A DNA stretch of 64,000 nt from Paraburkholderia sp. CNPSo 3272 (GCF_024206495.1 NZ_JAMBPQ010000028.1:26559-90558); one strand, 5' to 3'. Positions 14,414-23,479 are shown, numbered from the stretch's first letter. Translations and numbers: made by a program. Notes: generated from the sequence alone by a model not told the origin.

Positions 14414-15763
14414 TCAGGACTCCACGTCTTCGAGACTGAAGATTTCCGACTGGTCGTTATACGAGAAGATCTCGCCATAACGGCCCCAGTCGATCACGGT
14501 GTCGAGCGTCTCTTCGGCGGCGCCATCGGAGAGAAAGTCCTCCAGTTCCTGCTCGAAACGCACGCGCGGCGCGCGATGGCCCGGGCGTTCGTTGAGCACC
14601 TTCTTGATCCGCGCCGCGAGCGGCACGTGGCGCAGCAGATGTTCGGCGAACATCATCTTGCGCTCCTGCGTGCCGAACTCCGCGAACACGCGCGCGGGCG
14701 GCGTGAGCAGCACGTCCCCTTCGCGCACGTCGGCGAAACCGAGGTTCTGCAGCACTTCCGCGATCGGGAACAGGTCGTCCACTTCCAGATGCAGCGAGCG
14801 CGCAATTTCGGGCATGTCGGCGCGGCCGTGATACGGCGCCATCGCGAGCGTTTCGATCAGACCGGCCATCAGGTTGGTCGACACGCGCGGCAGCCAGCTG
14901 CCGAGTTCGAGGCCCTTCTTGGTGGTCTCGTCGGTCTGGCGCGCGGTCATCTTCGCGTAGATGTCGTCCACGAGCTTGCGGAATACCGGGTCGAGACGGT
15001 TGCGCGGATGCTTGAACGGCACCTTGATCTCGGCCACCACGCGCCCCGGGTTCGACGACAGCACCAGAATGCGGTCGCACATGAACACCGCTTCCTCGAT
15101 GTTGTGCGTGACGATCAGCACCGACTTGATCGGCAAGCGGCCTTGCGTCCACAGGTCGAGCAGGTCGGTACGCAGCGTTTCGGCGGTCAGCACGTCGAGT
15201 GCCGAGAACGGCTCGTCCATCAGCATCAGCATCGGGTCGACGACGAGCGCGCGCGCGAAACCCACGCGCTGGCGCATGCCGCCCGAAAGCTCGCGCGGAT
15301 AGGCGTTTTCGAAGCCATCCAGACCGATCAGGTCGATGGCCGCCAGCGCCCGTTCGCGGCGCTCGCGCGCGCCCACGCCCTGCGCTTCGAGGCCCGCTTC
15401 CACGTTCTGCAGCACCGTGAGCCACGGGAACAGCGCGAAGGTCTGGAACACCATCGCCACGCCTTCGGCGGGCCCATCGAGCGGCTTGCCGCGCCAGGTG
15501 ACGTCGCCCGACGTGGGCGAGATCAGGCCCGCGATGATGCGCAGCAGCGTGGACTTGCCCGAGCCCGAGCGGCCCAGCAGCCCGACGATCTCGCCCTCGC
15601 GCAGCTGGAGATTGGCGTCGTCGAGCACGAGCAGCTCGCCCTGGTTCTTTTTGAAGCCCCGGCACACGTCCTTCACGTTCAGAATTTCTTCGCCGACGCG
15701 CGGCGGGTTCGGGGCCGTCTGCACGTCGCCGTGCGCGGCGCTCAGCGTCTTGGGGTTTTGCAT
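14414..15763 (-). CDS. ABC importer ATPase with C-terminal AAA-associated domain, NitT/TauT type
   Basis: A 449-residue ATPase. The ABC domain covers about 25-270: Walker A GRSGSGKST, Q-loop VFQTFALFPWLTV, signature LSGGMRQRVGFARAL, Walker B MLMLMDEPFSALD, H-loop VTHNIEEA. Residues about 300-449 form the extra AAA-associated C-terminal domain seen in a subset of nitrate/sulfonate/bicarbonate-type ATPases, with a winged-helix look (MPEIARSLHLEVDDLFPIAE); it may sense a ligand or gate the pump. The start ATG 15763 has GAAGG upstream. It follows the permease gene by 29 bp, forming one operon. Confidence 0.93.
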   Translation of the reverse strand: MQNPKTLSAAHGDVQTAPNPPRVGEEILNVKDVCRGFKKNQGELLVLDDANLQLREGEIVGLLGRSGSGKSTLLRIIAGLISPTSGDVTWRGKPLDGPAEGVAMVFQTFALFPWLTVLQNVEAGLEAQGVGARERRERALAAIDLIGLDGFENAYPRELSGGMRQRVGFARALVVDPMLMLMDEPFSALDVLTAETLRTDLLDLWTQGRLPIKSVLIVTHNIEEAVFMCDRILVLSSNPGRVVAEIKVPFKHPRNRLDPVFRKLVDDIYAKMTARQTDETTKKGLELGSWLPRVSTNLMAGLIETLAMAPYHGRADMPEIARSLHLEVDDLFPIAEVLQNLGFADVREGDVLLTPPARVFAEFGTQERKMMFAEHLLRHVPLAARIKKVLNERPGHRAPRVRFEQELEDFLSDGAAEETLDTVIDWGRYGEIFSYNDQSEIFSLEDVES

Positions 15764-15792
15764 CGCGTTACCTTCGATCATTCGTTGTTCGA

Positions 15793-17556
15793 TCAGTCGA
15801 GCCGCAGACGGGACTCGGCGTACGTGTACAGCGGGCGCCACAAGAGGCGGTTGAACAGCGTGACGAAGAGTGACATCACGGCAATGCCGAGAATGATCTT
15901 CGGGTAATCGCCGGCCGCCGTTGTCTGCGCGATGTAGGCGCCGAGGCCATGCGCGACGACCTTCGTATCGCCCCACTGCACGAATTCCGCGACGATACTC
16001 GCATTCCACGCGCCGCCCGAAGCCGTGATGGCGCCCGTCACGTAATACGGGAAAATGCCCGGCAGCATAGCCTGACGCCACCACTGCCAGCCACGAATGC
16101 GGAAGTTCTTCGCCGCTTCCTTGTAGTCGTTCGGATAGGCGCTGGCCCCCGCGATCACGTTGAACAGGATATACCACTGGGTGCCGAGCACGATCAGCGG
16201 CGACAGCCAGATGTCCGGGTTGAGGTGAAAGCGCACGATCACGATAACGAACACCGGGAACAGCAGGTTCGCCGGGAACGCCGCGAGGAACTGCGCGAGC
16301 GGCTGCACCTTCTCGGCGAGCGCCGGGCGCAGGCCGATCAGCACGCCGAGCGGCACCCAGATCACCGAAGCGATGGCGATCAACAGCAGCACGCGAAAGA
16401 GCGTGATGAAGCCGAGACCGAGCACGTGCCACACTTCGTCGAGCGTCACGCCCGTGCGTACGAAGGCCACCACGCGCCACGCCACGAACACGGTCAATGC
16501 GATGACGAGCACGGCCCACACGGCGTCGCCGATGCGTGCGCGCAAGCCGGTGCGGCCGCGCGCCACGGGTGCCGCGAACGTCACGTTCGGAAACGACGGC
16601 AGCTTGATCGGCATGCGCGCAGCCTTGGCGAAGAGCCAGCCCATCGGCACGAGCAGCTGATGAATGAGATGGGTGCGCCGGATCAGGTCGAGCAGCCACG
16701 ATTCGGGGGCGTCGCCCGAGCTCGTGTTCTCCATGCGGAACTTGTCGGCCCATGCGACGAGCGGGCGGAACAGGAACTGGTCGTAGGCGAGAATCACCAC
16801 AATCATCGCGAGAATCACCCAGCCCACGGCATGCAGGTTCTTTTCCGCGATCGCCTGGGCCAGATACGCGCCGACACCCGGCAGCGTGATCGTGTTGTTG
16901 CCCACCGTGATCGCTTCGGAGGCCACCACGAAGAACCAGCCGCCCGACATCGACATCATCATGTTCCAGATGAGGCCAGGCATCGAGAACGGCACCTCGA
17001 GCTTCCAGAAGCGCTGCCACGCGGTCAGGTGGAACCCTCGCGAGACTTCGTCCAGATCGCGCGGCACCGTGCGCAGCGACTGGTAGAAGCTGAAGGTCAT
17101 GTTCCAGGCCTGGCTCGTGAAGATCGCGAAGATCGCCGCGAGTTCAGCACCGAGCACGCGCGAGGGAAACAGCGCGAGAAAGAACGTCACCGTAAACGAG
17201 ATGTAGCCGAGCACCGGCACCGACTGCAGGATGTCGAGAATCGGCACGAGCACCTGGCCCGCGCGGCGGCTCTTCGCCGCGAGCGTGCCGTACACGAGCG
17301 TGAAGATGAGCGACGCCACCATCGCCGCGAGCATGCGCAGCGTGGTGCGCATGGCGTACTCGGGCAGATTGGCAGGATCGAGCGAGATGACCTGGGTCTT
17401 GAGCGTCGAGATGGGCGCCATCGTTTCGTGAAAGCCCACGGCCGCCATCGCGATCAGGCCGATCATCAGCGGGAACGCCACGAAGTCCCAGCGGTTCGGC
17501 AGCACGCGCCACGCCGAGGCGTTGGCCGTGCGGTTCAGGTTGAAGCTGAACTCCAT
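15793..17556 (-). CDS. ABC importer permease, two fused permease domains
   Basis: A 587-residue inner-membrane protein with about 12 hydrophobic segments. Two BPD-type permease halves are fused. The first (about 75-270) has the EAA-like loop VSRGFHLTAWQRFWKLEVPFSMPGL. The second (about 370-580) has the loop EAAKNFRIRGWQWWRQAMLPGIFPY. A single chain can thus form the whole transmembrane pore, served by the ATPase downstream. The family relation is to NitT/TauT (nitrate, sulfonate, taurine) importers. No periplasmic binding protein gene is adjacent, so the substrate is unknown. The start ATG 17556 gives MEFSFNLNRTANA. Confidence 0.93.
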   Translation of the reverse strand: MEFSFNLNRTANASAWRVLPNRWDFVAFPLMIGLIAMAAVGFHETMAPISTLKTQVISLDPANLPEYAMRTTLRMLAAMVASLIFTLVYGTLAAKSRRAGQVLVPILDILQSVPVLGYISFTVTFFLALFPSRVLGAELAAIFAIFTSQAWNMTFSFYQSLRTVPRDLDEVSRGFHLTAWQRFWKLEVPFSMPGLIWNMMMSMSGGWFFVVASEAITVGNNTITLPGVGAYLAQAIAEKNLHAVGWVILAMIVVILAYDQFLFRPLVAWADKFRMENTSSGDAPESWLLDLIRRTHLIHQLLVPMGWLFAKAARMPIKLPSFPNVTFAAPVARGRTGLRARIGDAVWAVLVIALTVFVAWRVVAFVRTGVTLDEVWHVLGLGFITLFRVLLLIAIASVIWVPLGVLIGLRPALAEKVQPLAQFLAAFPANLLFPVFVIVIVRFHLNPDIWLSPLIVLGTQWYILFNVIAGASAYPNDYKEAAKNFRIRGWQWWRQAMLPGIFPYYVTGAITASGGAWNASIVAEFVQWGDTKVVAHGLGAYIAQTTAAGDYPKIILGIAVMSLFVTLFNRLLWRPLYTYAESRLRLD

Positions 17557-18322
17557 TCAGACGCCCTCCGCGCCGGGTTTCAGAAAGGCGGACGACATCG
17601 CGTCCGTGCCGCCGGACAGGCGTGGCACTTGCTGCGGAGATGGCGGATCGACAAAGACAAGGCGCATGGACTCAGAATTTCGTTGGCGTTGATGACACGG
17701 CGACGATGCCGCGGTGGTACACACCGCCCGCGCCGCAGTTGCGGCTGGCGGCTGGCGGCTGGGCTTGCCTCGACTGAAACGGCACGACACTACTACAACC
17801 TTCATGACACTCACAACCGCGCCCGGCATTGCGCGAAAGCCAGAGCACGCGGGCTTTCGCGGCGCTTTCGCCGGCCTTCGGGGGAGCTTCCAGAACGCGT
17901 CCGCGAACGGCTCGTGCACGTCATCGTGATGACGCATCGATGACGCCTTGATGACACGGCGACGCCGCGTCTTCCGCCACTCCTGCCTCATTCAGGCCGC
18001 CGACGCCAGTGGGCGTCGCTTGCGCGCCACACGCTGGCTCACGCGAAAAGTCCGCGCACGACACCGCTATGACCACGCGTGCGTCCCTTGCACCGCGGTC
18101 ATCGCCGCGTATCGCCGTGCTGACGGGATGCGGCTTGCATGTTGGCGATCCACGCTCGCACCGCCGCCCGCTCGCGCCGCCTCGCAACGCCGCGCCGACG
18201 CTTCGAGAGCGGGCTCGCCAGCCCCCGTTCGAGGGGTAAAATCGACACGCTCCGTCGGTGGCGCACCGGCGCCCCCGGGCGCCGATCCCACGCCTCAATA
18301 CCACTCACGAACCAGAAGGCCG
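17557..18322. other. 766-bp intergenic region between divergent genes
   Basis: I see no credible gene. Open frames here have non-protein-like composition. It must hold the promoters of the ABC operon (left) and the diguanylate cyclase (right). A 17-bp direct repeat TTGATGACACGGCGACG occurs at 17689-17705 and 17948-17964. A three-copy GGCTGGC-like run lies near 17742-17761. An A/T-richer patch is at 17778-17818. No clear sigma-70 pair was found. Confidence 0.6.
17689..17964 (+). repeat. 17-bp direct repeat pair
   Basis: TTGATGACACGGCGACG is present exactly at 17689-17705 and 17948-17964, 259 bp apart, same orientation, in the intergenic region. It may be a regulator site pair or the remains of a duplication; no mobile element lies between the copies. 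Confidence 0.75.
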
Positions 18323-20002
18323 ATGAACAGGAGACTCTTGCGTCAGGCAGCCGGACCCCTCGGGGTCGTGGTGGTCACGCTCGTCTGCTGGGCGGCGGCC
18401 GGCTGGCTCGCCGACCGCATGGTCCGCCAGGAGTTCGAGGCCGCCCTCGCCGCACAGCGCCAGATGATGCGCTCGGTCGTGGACAACATGGCCGAAGTGA
18501 TCGCCAGCGACCTCGCCATGTCGCGCGCCATTCCGGCGACGATGGCCGAGACCCGCGTCGTCCAGCAGGCGCTTACCGGGGCCGCGCATTATGCCGCGTC
18601 GAGCGATGCGACGGAACTGGCGCGGCGCAAGGAGCTGCAGGGCGTGCCGGCGCTCGCCGGAATCGACCGCTTTCTCCACGACGCCCAAGGCTTCTCCGGG
18701 CTCGATGCGATCTGGCTCGTCAACGCGAACGGCATCTGCATCGCGTCGAGCAATGCGCTCGAAAAAATCTCCTACGTCGGCGTGGACATGCGTCCACGCG
18801 CGTATCTGAACGACACGCTGCTCGGGGCGTTCTCCGAAGCCTACGGCGTGGGCACGGCAAGCGGCGAGCCCGGCATTTTCGTCGCCGCGCCCGCCTATGA
18901 CGACGGCCTGCTGGTCGGCGCCGTGGTCGCGAAGGTCAGCATCGCGCGGCTGCGCCACTGGGTGACCCGCCCGGGCACATTCGTCGCCGACGACAACGGC
19001 GTCATCATCATGGCCCATGACAGCGCGCTAGAAGGACGCGCCTTGCCGGGCTCGCGCGTCGCCGAGATGAACGCGGTGGACCGCGTGAACACCTATCTGC
19101 GCGAACACTTCGCGCCGCTCGAGCTGCGCTCGGCATCGAAAACCGCGTTAAGCGAGGCGCCGTGGATCCCGCGCGCCGACGCCGCGCAAATGATCGCCTT
19201 GCCGGACCAACGCGCGCCTGCCCTCTACGAACAGCGAGGCGGCCTGAACTCCGGGCTTTCGGCGCATCTCGTCGATCCGGTCAATGCGTGGTCCGAGCTG
19301 ATCGCCAACCACCGGCGCGACCGGCTCCTCATTTTCCTCACACTCGCGGGCACCGCGGCGCTCGCGGCGGTGATCTCCGTCTCGTGGGTGCGCGAGCGGC
19401 GTCTGCACCATGCGAGCCGCGATCTCGCCGGGCAGTTGCAGGCCGCGAACTCCCTGCTCGCCGCCGAGGCGCGCCACGACGCGCTGACTGGCGCTCTCTC
19501 CCGGCGCTACTTCCTCGACCTGCTGCGCCGCGAGATCGACACGGCCTACGAGGCAGGCAAACCGCTGTGCATGGCGATTGCCGACCTCGACTACTTCAAG
19601 CAGATCAACGACCGCTTCGGACACCCGGCGGGCGACCGGGCGCTACAGCATTTCGTGGAGACCTGCCGTGCCGAACTGCGCGCCGACGACGCCGTCGGCC
19701 GTCTGGGCGGCGAGGAGTTCGGCATCCTGCTGCCCGCGACTTCGCTCACCACGGGTCTCGCCGTGCTCGACCGTCTGCGCGAGCAGGTGGGCAAACGCGT
19801 TTGCATGGAGCTGCCGGAGGAGGCGAGCGTGAGCGTGAGCATCGGCGTGACCGAACTTGCGGCCGCGCAGGATCAGCCCGAGCGTCTGATGAGCCGCGCC
19901 GACCTCGCGCTCTATATGGCGAAGGCGGCGGGGCGCGACCGTTGCGAGGCCATGACGGCCGAGGGCGTCGTGCCGCCGCGCGCCGCGGCGCCGACCTGGT
20001 GA
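18323..20002 (+). CDS. Membrane-bound diguanylate cyclase with periplasmic sensor
   Basis: A 559-residue protein that makes cyclic di-GMP from two GTP. TM1 covers about 10-31 and TM2 about 334-355; the 300-residue loop between them is a Cache-like periplasmic sensor (for example IWLVNANGICIASSN and VADDNGVIIMAHD). The GGDEF domain at about 385-545 has LTGALSRRYFLD, DLDYFKQINDRFGHPAGD and the active-site GGEEF at 462-466. The RxxD inhibitory site (Arg453, Asp456) is intact, so product feedback is expected. ATG 18323 has AGAAGG upstream. The ligand is unknown; Cache domains often bind amino or organic acids. It is monocistronic. Confidence 0.94.
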   Translation: MNRRLLRQAAGPLGVVVVTLVCWAAAGWLADRMVRQEFEAALAAQRQMMRSVVDNMAEVIASDLAMSRAIPATMAETRVVQQALTGAAHYAASSDATELARRKELQGVPALAGIDRFLHDAQGFSGLDAIWLVNANGICIASSNALEKISYVGVDMRPRAYLNDTLLGAFSEAYGVGTASGEPGIFVAAPAYDDGLLVGAVVAKVSIARLRHWVTRPGTFVADDNGVIIMAHDSALEGRALPGSRVAEMNAVDRVNTYLREHFAPLELRSASKTALSEAPWIPRADAAQMIALPDQRAPALYEQRGGLNSGLSAHLVDPVNAWSELIANHRRDRLLIFLTLAGTAALAAVISVSWVRERRLHHASRDLAGQLQAANSLLAAEARHDALTGALSRRYFLDLLRREIDTAYEAGKPLCMAIADLDYFKQINDRFGHPAGDRALQHFVETCRAELRADDAVGRLGGEEFGILLPATSLTTGLAVLDRLREQVGKRVCMELPEEASVSVSIGVTELAAAQDQPERLMSRADLALYMAKAAGRDRCEAMTAEGVVPPRAAAPTW

Positions 20003-20178
20003 GTGCGCAACGAGCCTGCGCGACCAGTGAAGCGATGGATGCCCGTATCAGGTGCGGGGCTCGCCCGGCTCAGCCGGCGAGGCGCGGTATCATGGGATGA
20101 ACGGTGTGCGCCAGGACATACGGTGCGCATGAGTCAAACCGCGCCACTTCGGTGTTCCGCACAAATATGGAGGCATGC

Positions 20179-20445
20179 ATGAAGGGAAATCTGGTCATTG
20201 TCTGCCGCGATCAGGATGCGCTCGCGTTCGACCAGTTGATGGTCGAATACGGCGCGTTCCAGACGCGCCTGTCATCGACCGCGTGGTACCTGAAACTCGA
20301 CGCCACGCCCGAGCTGATTCAGGAAGAGATTCTTGCCCGCCTCGGCAAGTACACCACGCACTACATCTTCGAGGCCGGCACCGTGACCTACAACACGGTG
20401 GACAGCGAGGCCGCCGCCGCGCTCGACACGCTCTTCACGGCCTGA
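20179..20445 (+). CDS. Small protein with possible ferredoxin-like (SinR/Cas2-like) fold
   Basis: An 88-residue soluble protein starting MKGNLVIVCRDQDALAF. The GGAGG at 20169-20173 sits five bases before ATG 20179; an in-frame ATG at 20167 would overlap that site. The pattern strand (NLVIVCRD), helix (ALAFDQLMVEYG), strand (STAWYLKL), helix (ELIQEEILARLG), strand (THYIFEAGTVTY) is what small SinR/Cas2-like ferredoxin-fold proteins show, and the STAWYL segment is reminiscent of them. There are no cas genes or repeats near it. The assignment is a fold guess only. It follows the diguanylate cyclase by 176 bp. Confidence 0.65.
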   Translation: MKGNLVIVCRDQDALAFDQLMVEYGAFQTRLSSTAWYLKLDATPELIQEEILARLGKYTTHYIFEAGTVTYNTVDSEAAAALDTLFTA

Positions 20446-20612
20446 GCGGCTGCGACCGGTCTGACCTGGCTGAATCTGGCGTCGCTCTGGCGGCGCCTTC
20501 GGGGCGAACATCCGGTCCAACCCGGTCACTACCAGAGCGATACCAGGTCAAGCCCATCCGGCCACGCCCCACCCGTTCGGTGCGGGCTCCCGCCAAACCA
20601 TTCCAACGCGAC

Positions 20613-21929
20613 TTACCAGATCTGCGCCGCTTCGGCGACGGTGCGCTCCACCACGTCGAACGCAAACGTCATACGCACCGCGAGCCCGCCGCTCTCGCCG
20701 TTGCCGATCGATAGCTCGCCCCCCGCGCGGCGCACGAGCCGCTCGACGATCGCAAGGCCGAGGCCGCTGTGGCCGTTGCCGCCGCGCGCAGGGTCGAGGC
20801 GTACGAACGGCCGGCTCGCCTGCGTCAGATCCTGGGCGGGGATCCCCTTGCCGTGGTCGCGCACGGTGAGCGAGAAGCCCGTTGAACCGCGCTCGCTCTC
20901 GATTACGACGGGCGGTGCGCCATATGCATGCGCGTTGTCGAGCAGGTTCGAGACCACGCGCTCGAGCGTGGCCGCGGGCAGACGAAACTCGGGCCCCGCG
21001 CGCAGACGCGTCTCAATCGCAATCGTCTCGCCGCCTGCAGTGCGGTGGTTGCCCGCGATGCGCTCGCACTGGTCGTCGACCTCGACGGGCTCGCTGCGAT
21101 CGGCGCCGTCGTGCGCAAATACGAGGAACTGGTCGACGATGTGCGCCATCGACTCGACGTCGCGCACCACGCCGTCGCGCACCTTTTGCTCGTCCATCAT
21201 TTCTGCGCGCAGGCGCAGCCGGGCAAGCGGCGTCTTGAGATCGTGCGCCACGCCCGCCAGCATGACGGCGCGGTCTTTCTCCGTGCGCTCGACTTCCTTG
21301 ACCATCTGATTGAAGCCCAGCGTGAGCTGACGCAGCTCGCGCGGCCCGCGTTCGGGCACGGGCGGCACGGGCTCGCCGCGGCCAAAGCGCCCCACGGCTT
21401 GCGCGAGCGCGCTCAGCGGCTGCTGCAGCATCCAAGCGGCCACGAGCGCGGCGATCACGGCGGTGGCGAAAATGGTGATGACCCAGGGCAGAAACTTGTC
21501 GAGCGGCCGCATGATGCGCAGCGGCTGGCCCGGCAGGACGATCCAGCGGGCGTCCTGCGGCCCGCGCACCCAAAGCGTGGGTGGCCCGCCGGGCGGTCCG
21601 ACGCGCACGTCGGTGCCGGGCGGCATGCGTTCGCGCACGTCGTCGATGAAACGGCGCAGCGGCTCGGGCATGCGGGCGGTGACCGGCGGCACGGCGGGAC
21701 TCGCCGGATCGACGAGTTGCACGCGCGAAGGCAGCGGCTGGTCGGGCTCGCGCTCGACGTGCTGGCGCACCGCGTCGACAAGGAAGGTCGCTTCCTCGAC
21801 GGCGTAGCGCGTTTGCATCTGATTGTGTTCGACGCGCATGAGCGTGAACCAGGCGACGTGCGACACCAGCAGAACGCCGATGAAGATGACCGCGAGGCGC
21901 CCGAACAGCGAATCAACCGGCCGGCGCAT
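20613..21929 (-). CDS. Sensor histidine kinase, EnvZ/CpxA-like
   Basis: A 438-residue inner-membrane kinase. TM1 covers about 10-30, a periplasmic domain about 31-147 with Pro-rich stretches follows, and TM2 covers about 148-168. A HAMP domain follows (QQPLSALAQAVGRFGRGE). The H-box is AGVAHDLKTPLARLRL with phospho-accepting His229. The ATPase has N-box (NLLDNAHAYG), G1 (DHGKGIP) and G2 (GHSGLGLAIV). It phosphorylates the response regulator encoded just upstream, whose gene overlaps it by 17 bp. The divergent Spy/CpxP-like gene suggests that the signal is envelope or metal stress. Confidence 0.95.
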   Translation of the reverse strand: MRRPVDSLFGRLAVIFIGVLLVSHVAWFTLMRVEHNQMQTRYAVEEATFLVDAVRQHVEREPDQPLPSRVQLVDPASPAVPPVTARMPEPLRRFIDDVRERMPPGTDVRVGPPGGPPTLWVRGPQDARWIVLPGQPLRIMRPLDKFLPWVITIFATAVIAALVAAWMLQQPLSALAQAVGRFGRGEPVPPVPERGPRELRQLTLGFNQMVKEVERTEKDRAVMLAGVAHDLKTPLARLRLRAEMMDEQKVRDGVVRDVESMAHIVDQFLVFAHDGADRSEPVEVDDQCERIAGNHRTAGGETIAIETRLRAGPEFRLPAATLERVVSNLLDNAHAYGAPPVVIESERGSTGFSLTVRDHGKGIPAQDLTQASRPFVRLDPARGGNGHSGLGLAIVERLVRRAGGELSIGNGESGGLAVRMTFAFDVVERTVAEAAQIW

Positions 21930-22644
21930 GGTTGCCCTGCTCTCCGTCGGGAACGAACACGTAGCCGCGTCCGCGCACGGTCTGAATGAAGCGCGGCGTG
22001 GACGGGTCGCTTTCGAGAATGCGTCGCAGACGCCACACCTGCACGTCGATGCCGCGGTCGGTGCCGTCGTATTCGGGACCGTGCAGCAATTCCAGCAGGC
22101 GCTCGCGCGTGAGCGTGCGCATGGGGTGGTTCACGAAAATCTTCAGGAGCGCGAACTCGCTGCCCGACAGCATGATGGGCTTGCCTTCCTGCTGCAGCGT
22201 GCGCGACTGGAAGTCGAGCGTGAAGCGGCCGAACGCGTACGGCTCGCGCTGCTCGGGCGCGGCAGCCGAAGGCACCGTGCGGCGCCGGCGCAGCACGGCC
22301 TGCACGCGCGCGAGCAGCTCGCGCGGGTTGAACGGCTTGCCGAGGTAGTCGTCCGCGCCGAGCTCGAGGCCGACGATGCGGTCCACGTCGTCCGCGCGCG
22401 CCGTCAGCATGATCACGGGGATGTCGTCGCCGGCTGCGCGCAGCTTGCGCAGCGCGGTCAGGCCGTCCACGCCCGGCATCATCAGGTCGAGCACGATAAG
22501 GTCCGGGCGCTCGCGCTCGAGCCGCCGCTCCAGCGAGCCGGCGTCGTGCAGCACCGAGACTTCCATGCCTTGGCGCGCGAGATAGTCGCGCAGCAGGTCG
22601 CGTAGTTCGAGGTCGTCGTCGACGACAAGGATTTGAGTAGCCAT
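21913..22644 (-). CDS. OmpR-family response regulator
   Basis: A 243-residue transcription factor. The receiver covers about 4-117, with Asp9-Asp10-Asp11, phospho-acceptor Asp53 and the Lys in LGKPFNPRELLARV. The winged-helix DNA-binding domain covers about 145-235 (SEFALLKIFVNHPMRTLTRERLL and RGIDVQVWRLRRILE). The segment VDRIVGLELGADDY is closer to OmpR than to CpxR. It is the first gene of the operon and overlaps the kinase gene by 17 bp. It probably binds the GTAAY-type direct repeats in the intergenic region, controlling itself and the Spy-like gene. Confidence 0.95.
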   Translation of the reverse strand: MATQILVVDDDLELRDLLRDYLARQGMEVSVLHDAGSLERRLERERPDLIVLDLMMPGVDGLTALRKLRAAGDDIPVIMLTARADDVDRIVGLELGADDYLGKPFNPRELLARVQAVLRRRRTVPSAAAPEQREPYAFGRFTLDFQSRTLQQEGKPIMLSGSEFALLKIFVNHPMRTLTRERLLELLHGPEYDGTDRGIDVQVWRLRRILESDPSTPRFIQTVRGRGYVFVPDGEQGNHAPAG

Positions 22645-22699
22645 GGGATGAAGTGTAACGCGCGCGCACGGGCCGTTTGCTTACAGCTCTTCCAGCTGG

Positions 22700-22743
22700 G
22701 TTACGAGGTGTTACCGCGAAAGGCGCGTGTAATGTCGCGTAAT
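22700..22743. promoter_or_regulatory. Two CpxR/OmpR-like direct-repeat boxes
   Basis: GTTAC-GAGGT-GTTAC (22700-22714) reads GTAAC-N5-GTAAC on the minus strand. GTAAT-GTCGC-GTAAT lies at 22729-22743 on the plus strand. Both have the 10-bp half-site period of OmpR-family regulators and resemble the CpxR box GTAAA-N5-GTAAA. Their centres are 29 bp apart, about three turns. They lie between the two-component operon and the Spy-like gene. Further single GTAAC copies lie near 22656 and 22761. Confidence 0.6.
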
Positions 22744-22878
22744 CTCGACGCCCCGCCGCGTAACACGCGCTGGCTGCCCGGTCGATACGCTAGGGACACC
22801 GGTTGCGAGCGCCACCACTTTCCGAAAGCGCCGCGCCAGACCGGATAAAACCCTCATGGATTTGTCAGGAGCATCACC

Positions 22879-23448
22879 ATGTACAAGACGACTTCGCGCC
22901 TTCTCGCCATCGCCGCTGCCTCGCTCGCGCTCACCGTGGGCGCCACCGCCGCCAACGCCCAGACTCCGCCGCCGCCGGGCGGTCCCGGCATGATGCACGG
23001 CGATCCGGGCATGCATGGCGGCCCCGGCATGCACGGCGACTTCATGCTCGGCTTCAACAAGCTGCACGACAAGCTGAATCTGAACGCCGCGCAGGAAAAG
23101 CAATGGCAGGCCGCGCTCGACACGATGAAGCAGAACGGTCAGGCCATGCGCAAGAATCATGAACAGATGAAGCAGCAGTTCGATTCGATGAAGAACCAGC
23201 CGATCCTCGACCTGAACGCCATGCACACGGCACACGAGCAGGTCGAGCAGCAGAACCAGCAGCTGCGCGAGCAAACCTCGCAAGCGTGGCTCGCCTTCTA
23301 CAACGGCCTGAACGACCAGCAGAAGACGACCGTGAGCACGGCGATCAAGGAACGCTTCGCGAAGATGGAGCAGCGCCACGAGCAGATGCGCGAGCGCTGG
23401 GAGCAGCACCACAAGGGCGGCGCTTCGGCACCGGCTGCGCAGCAGTAG
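22879..23448 (+). CDS. Spy/CpxP-like periplasmic chaperone with Met/His-rich repeat
   Basis: A 189-residue protein. Signal peptide 1-27 ends in ANA|QT. Residues 30-55 are Pro/Gly/Met/His repeats (GMMHGDPGMHGGPGMHGD) likely to bind copper or other metals. Residues 56-180 are long helices rich in Gln/Met (LNAAQEKQWQAALDTM), as in the Spy/CpxP LTxxQ family of ATP-independent periplasmic chaperones. The C-terminus has another His/Gln-rich stretch. It is divergent from the OmpR-type two-component genes and probably their target, as spy is for CpxAR/BaeSR. AGGAG lies upstream of the ATG. Confidence 0.9.
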   Translation: MYKTTSRLLAIAAASLALTVGATAANAQTPPPPGGPGMMHGDPGMHGGPGMHGDFMLGFNKLHDKLNLNAAQEKQWQAALDTMKQNGQAMRKNHEQMKQQFDSMKNQPILDLNAMHTAHEQVEQQNQQLREQTSQAWLAFYNGLNDQQKTTVSTAIKERFAKMEQRHEQMRERWEQHHKGGASAPAAQQ

Positions 23449-23479
23449 TCGCCCAACGCACGCGCGAAAGCGCGACAAA

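Noticed and set aside
17557..17991. 144-codon minus-strand frame upstream of the ABC permease
   Set aside because: The translation is a patchwork of Arg/Ser/Pro runs without a domain, and it contains the 17-bp repeats; the region is better read as intergenic.
20179..20445. CRISPR-associated Cas2
   Set aside because: The fold pattern is only reminiscent of Cas2/SinR. There is no repeat array, cas1 or leader in the window.
22645..22878. Exact identity of the regulator as CpxR
   Set aside because: The receiver sequence is closer to OmpR and the periplasmic kinase domain is not CpxA-like, so only a CpxR/OmpR-like box is claimed.
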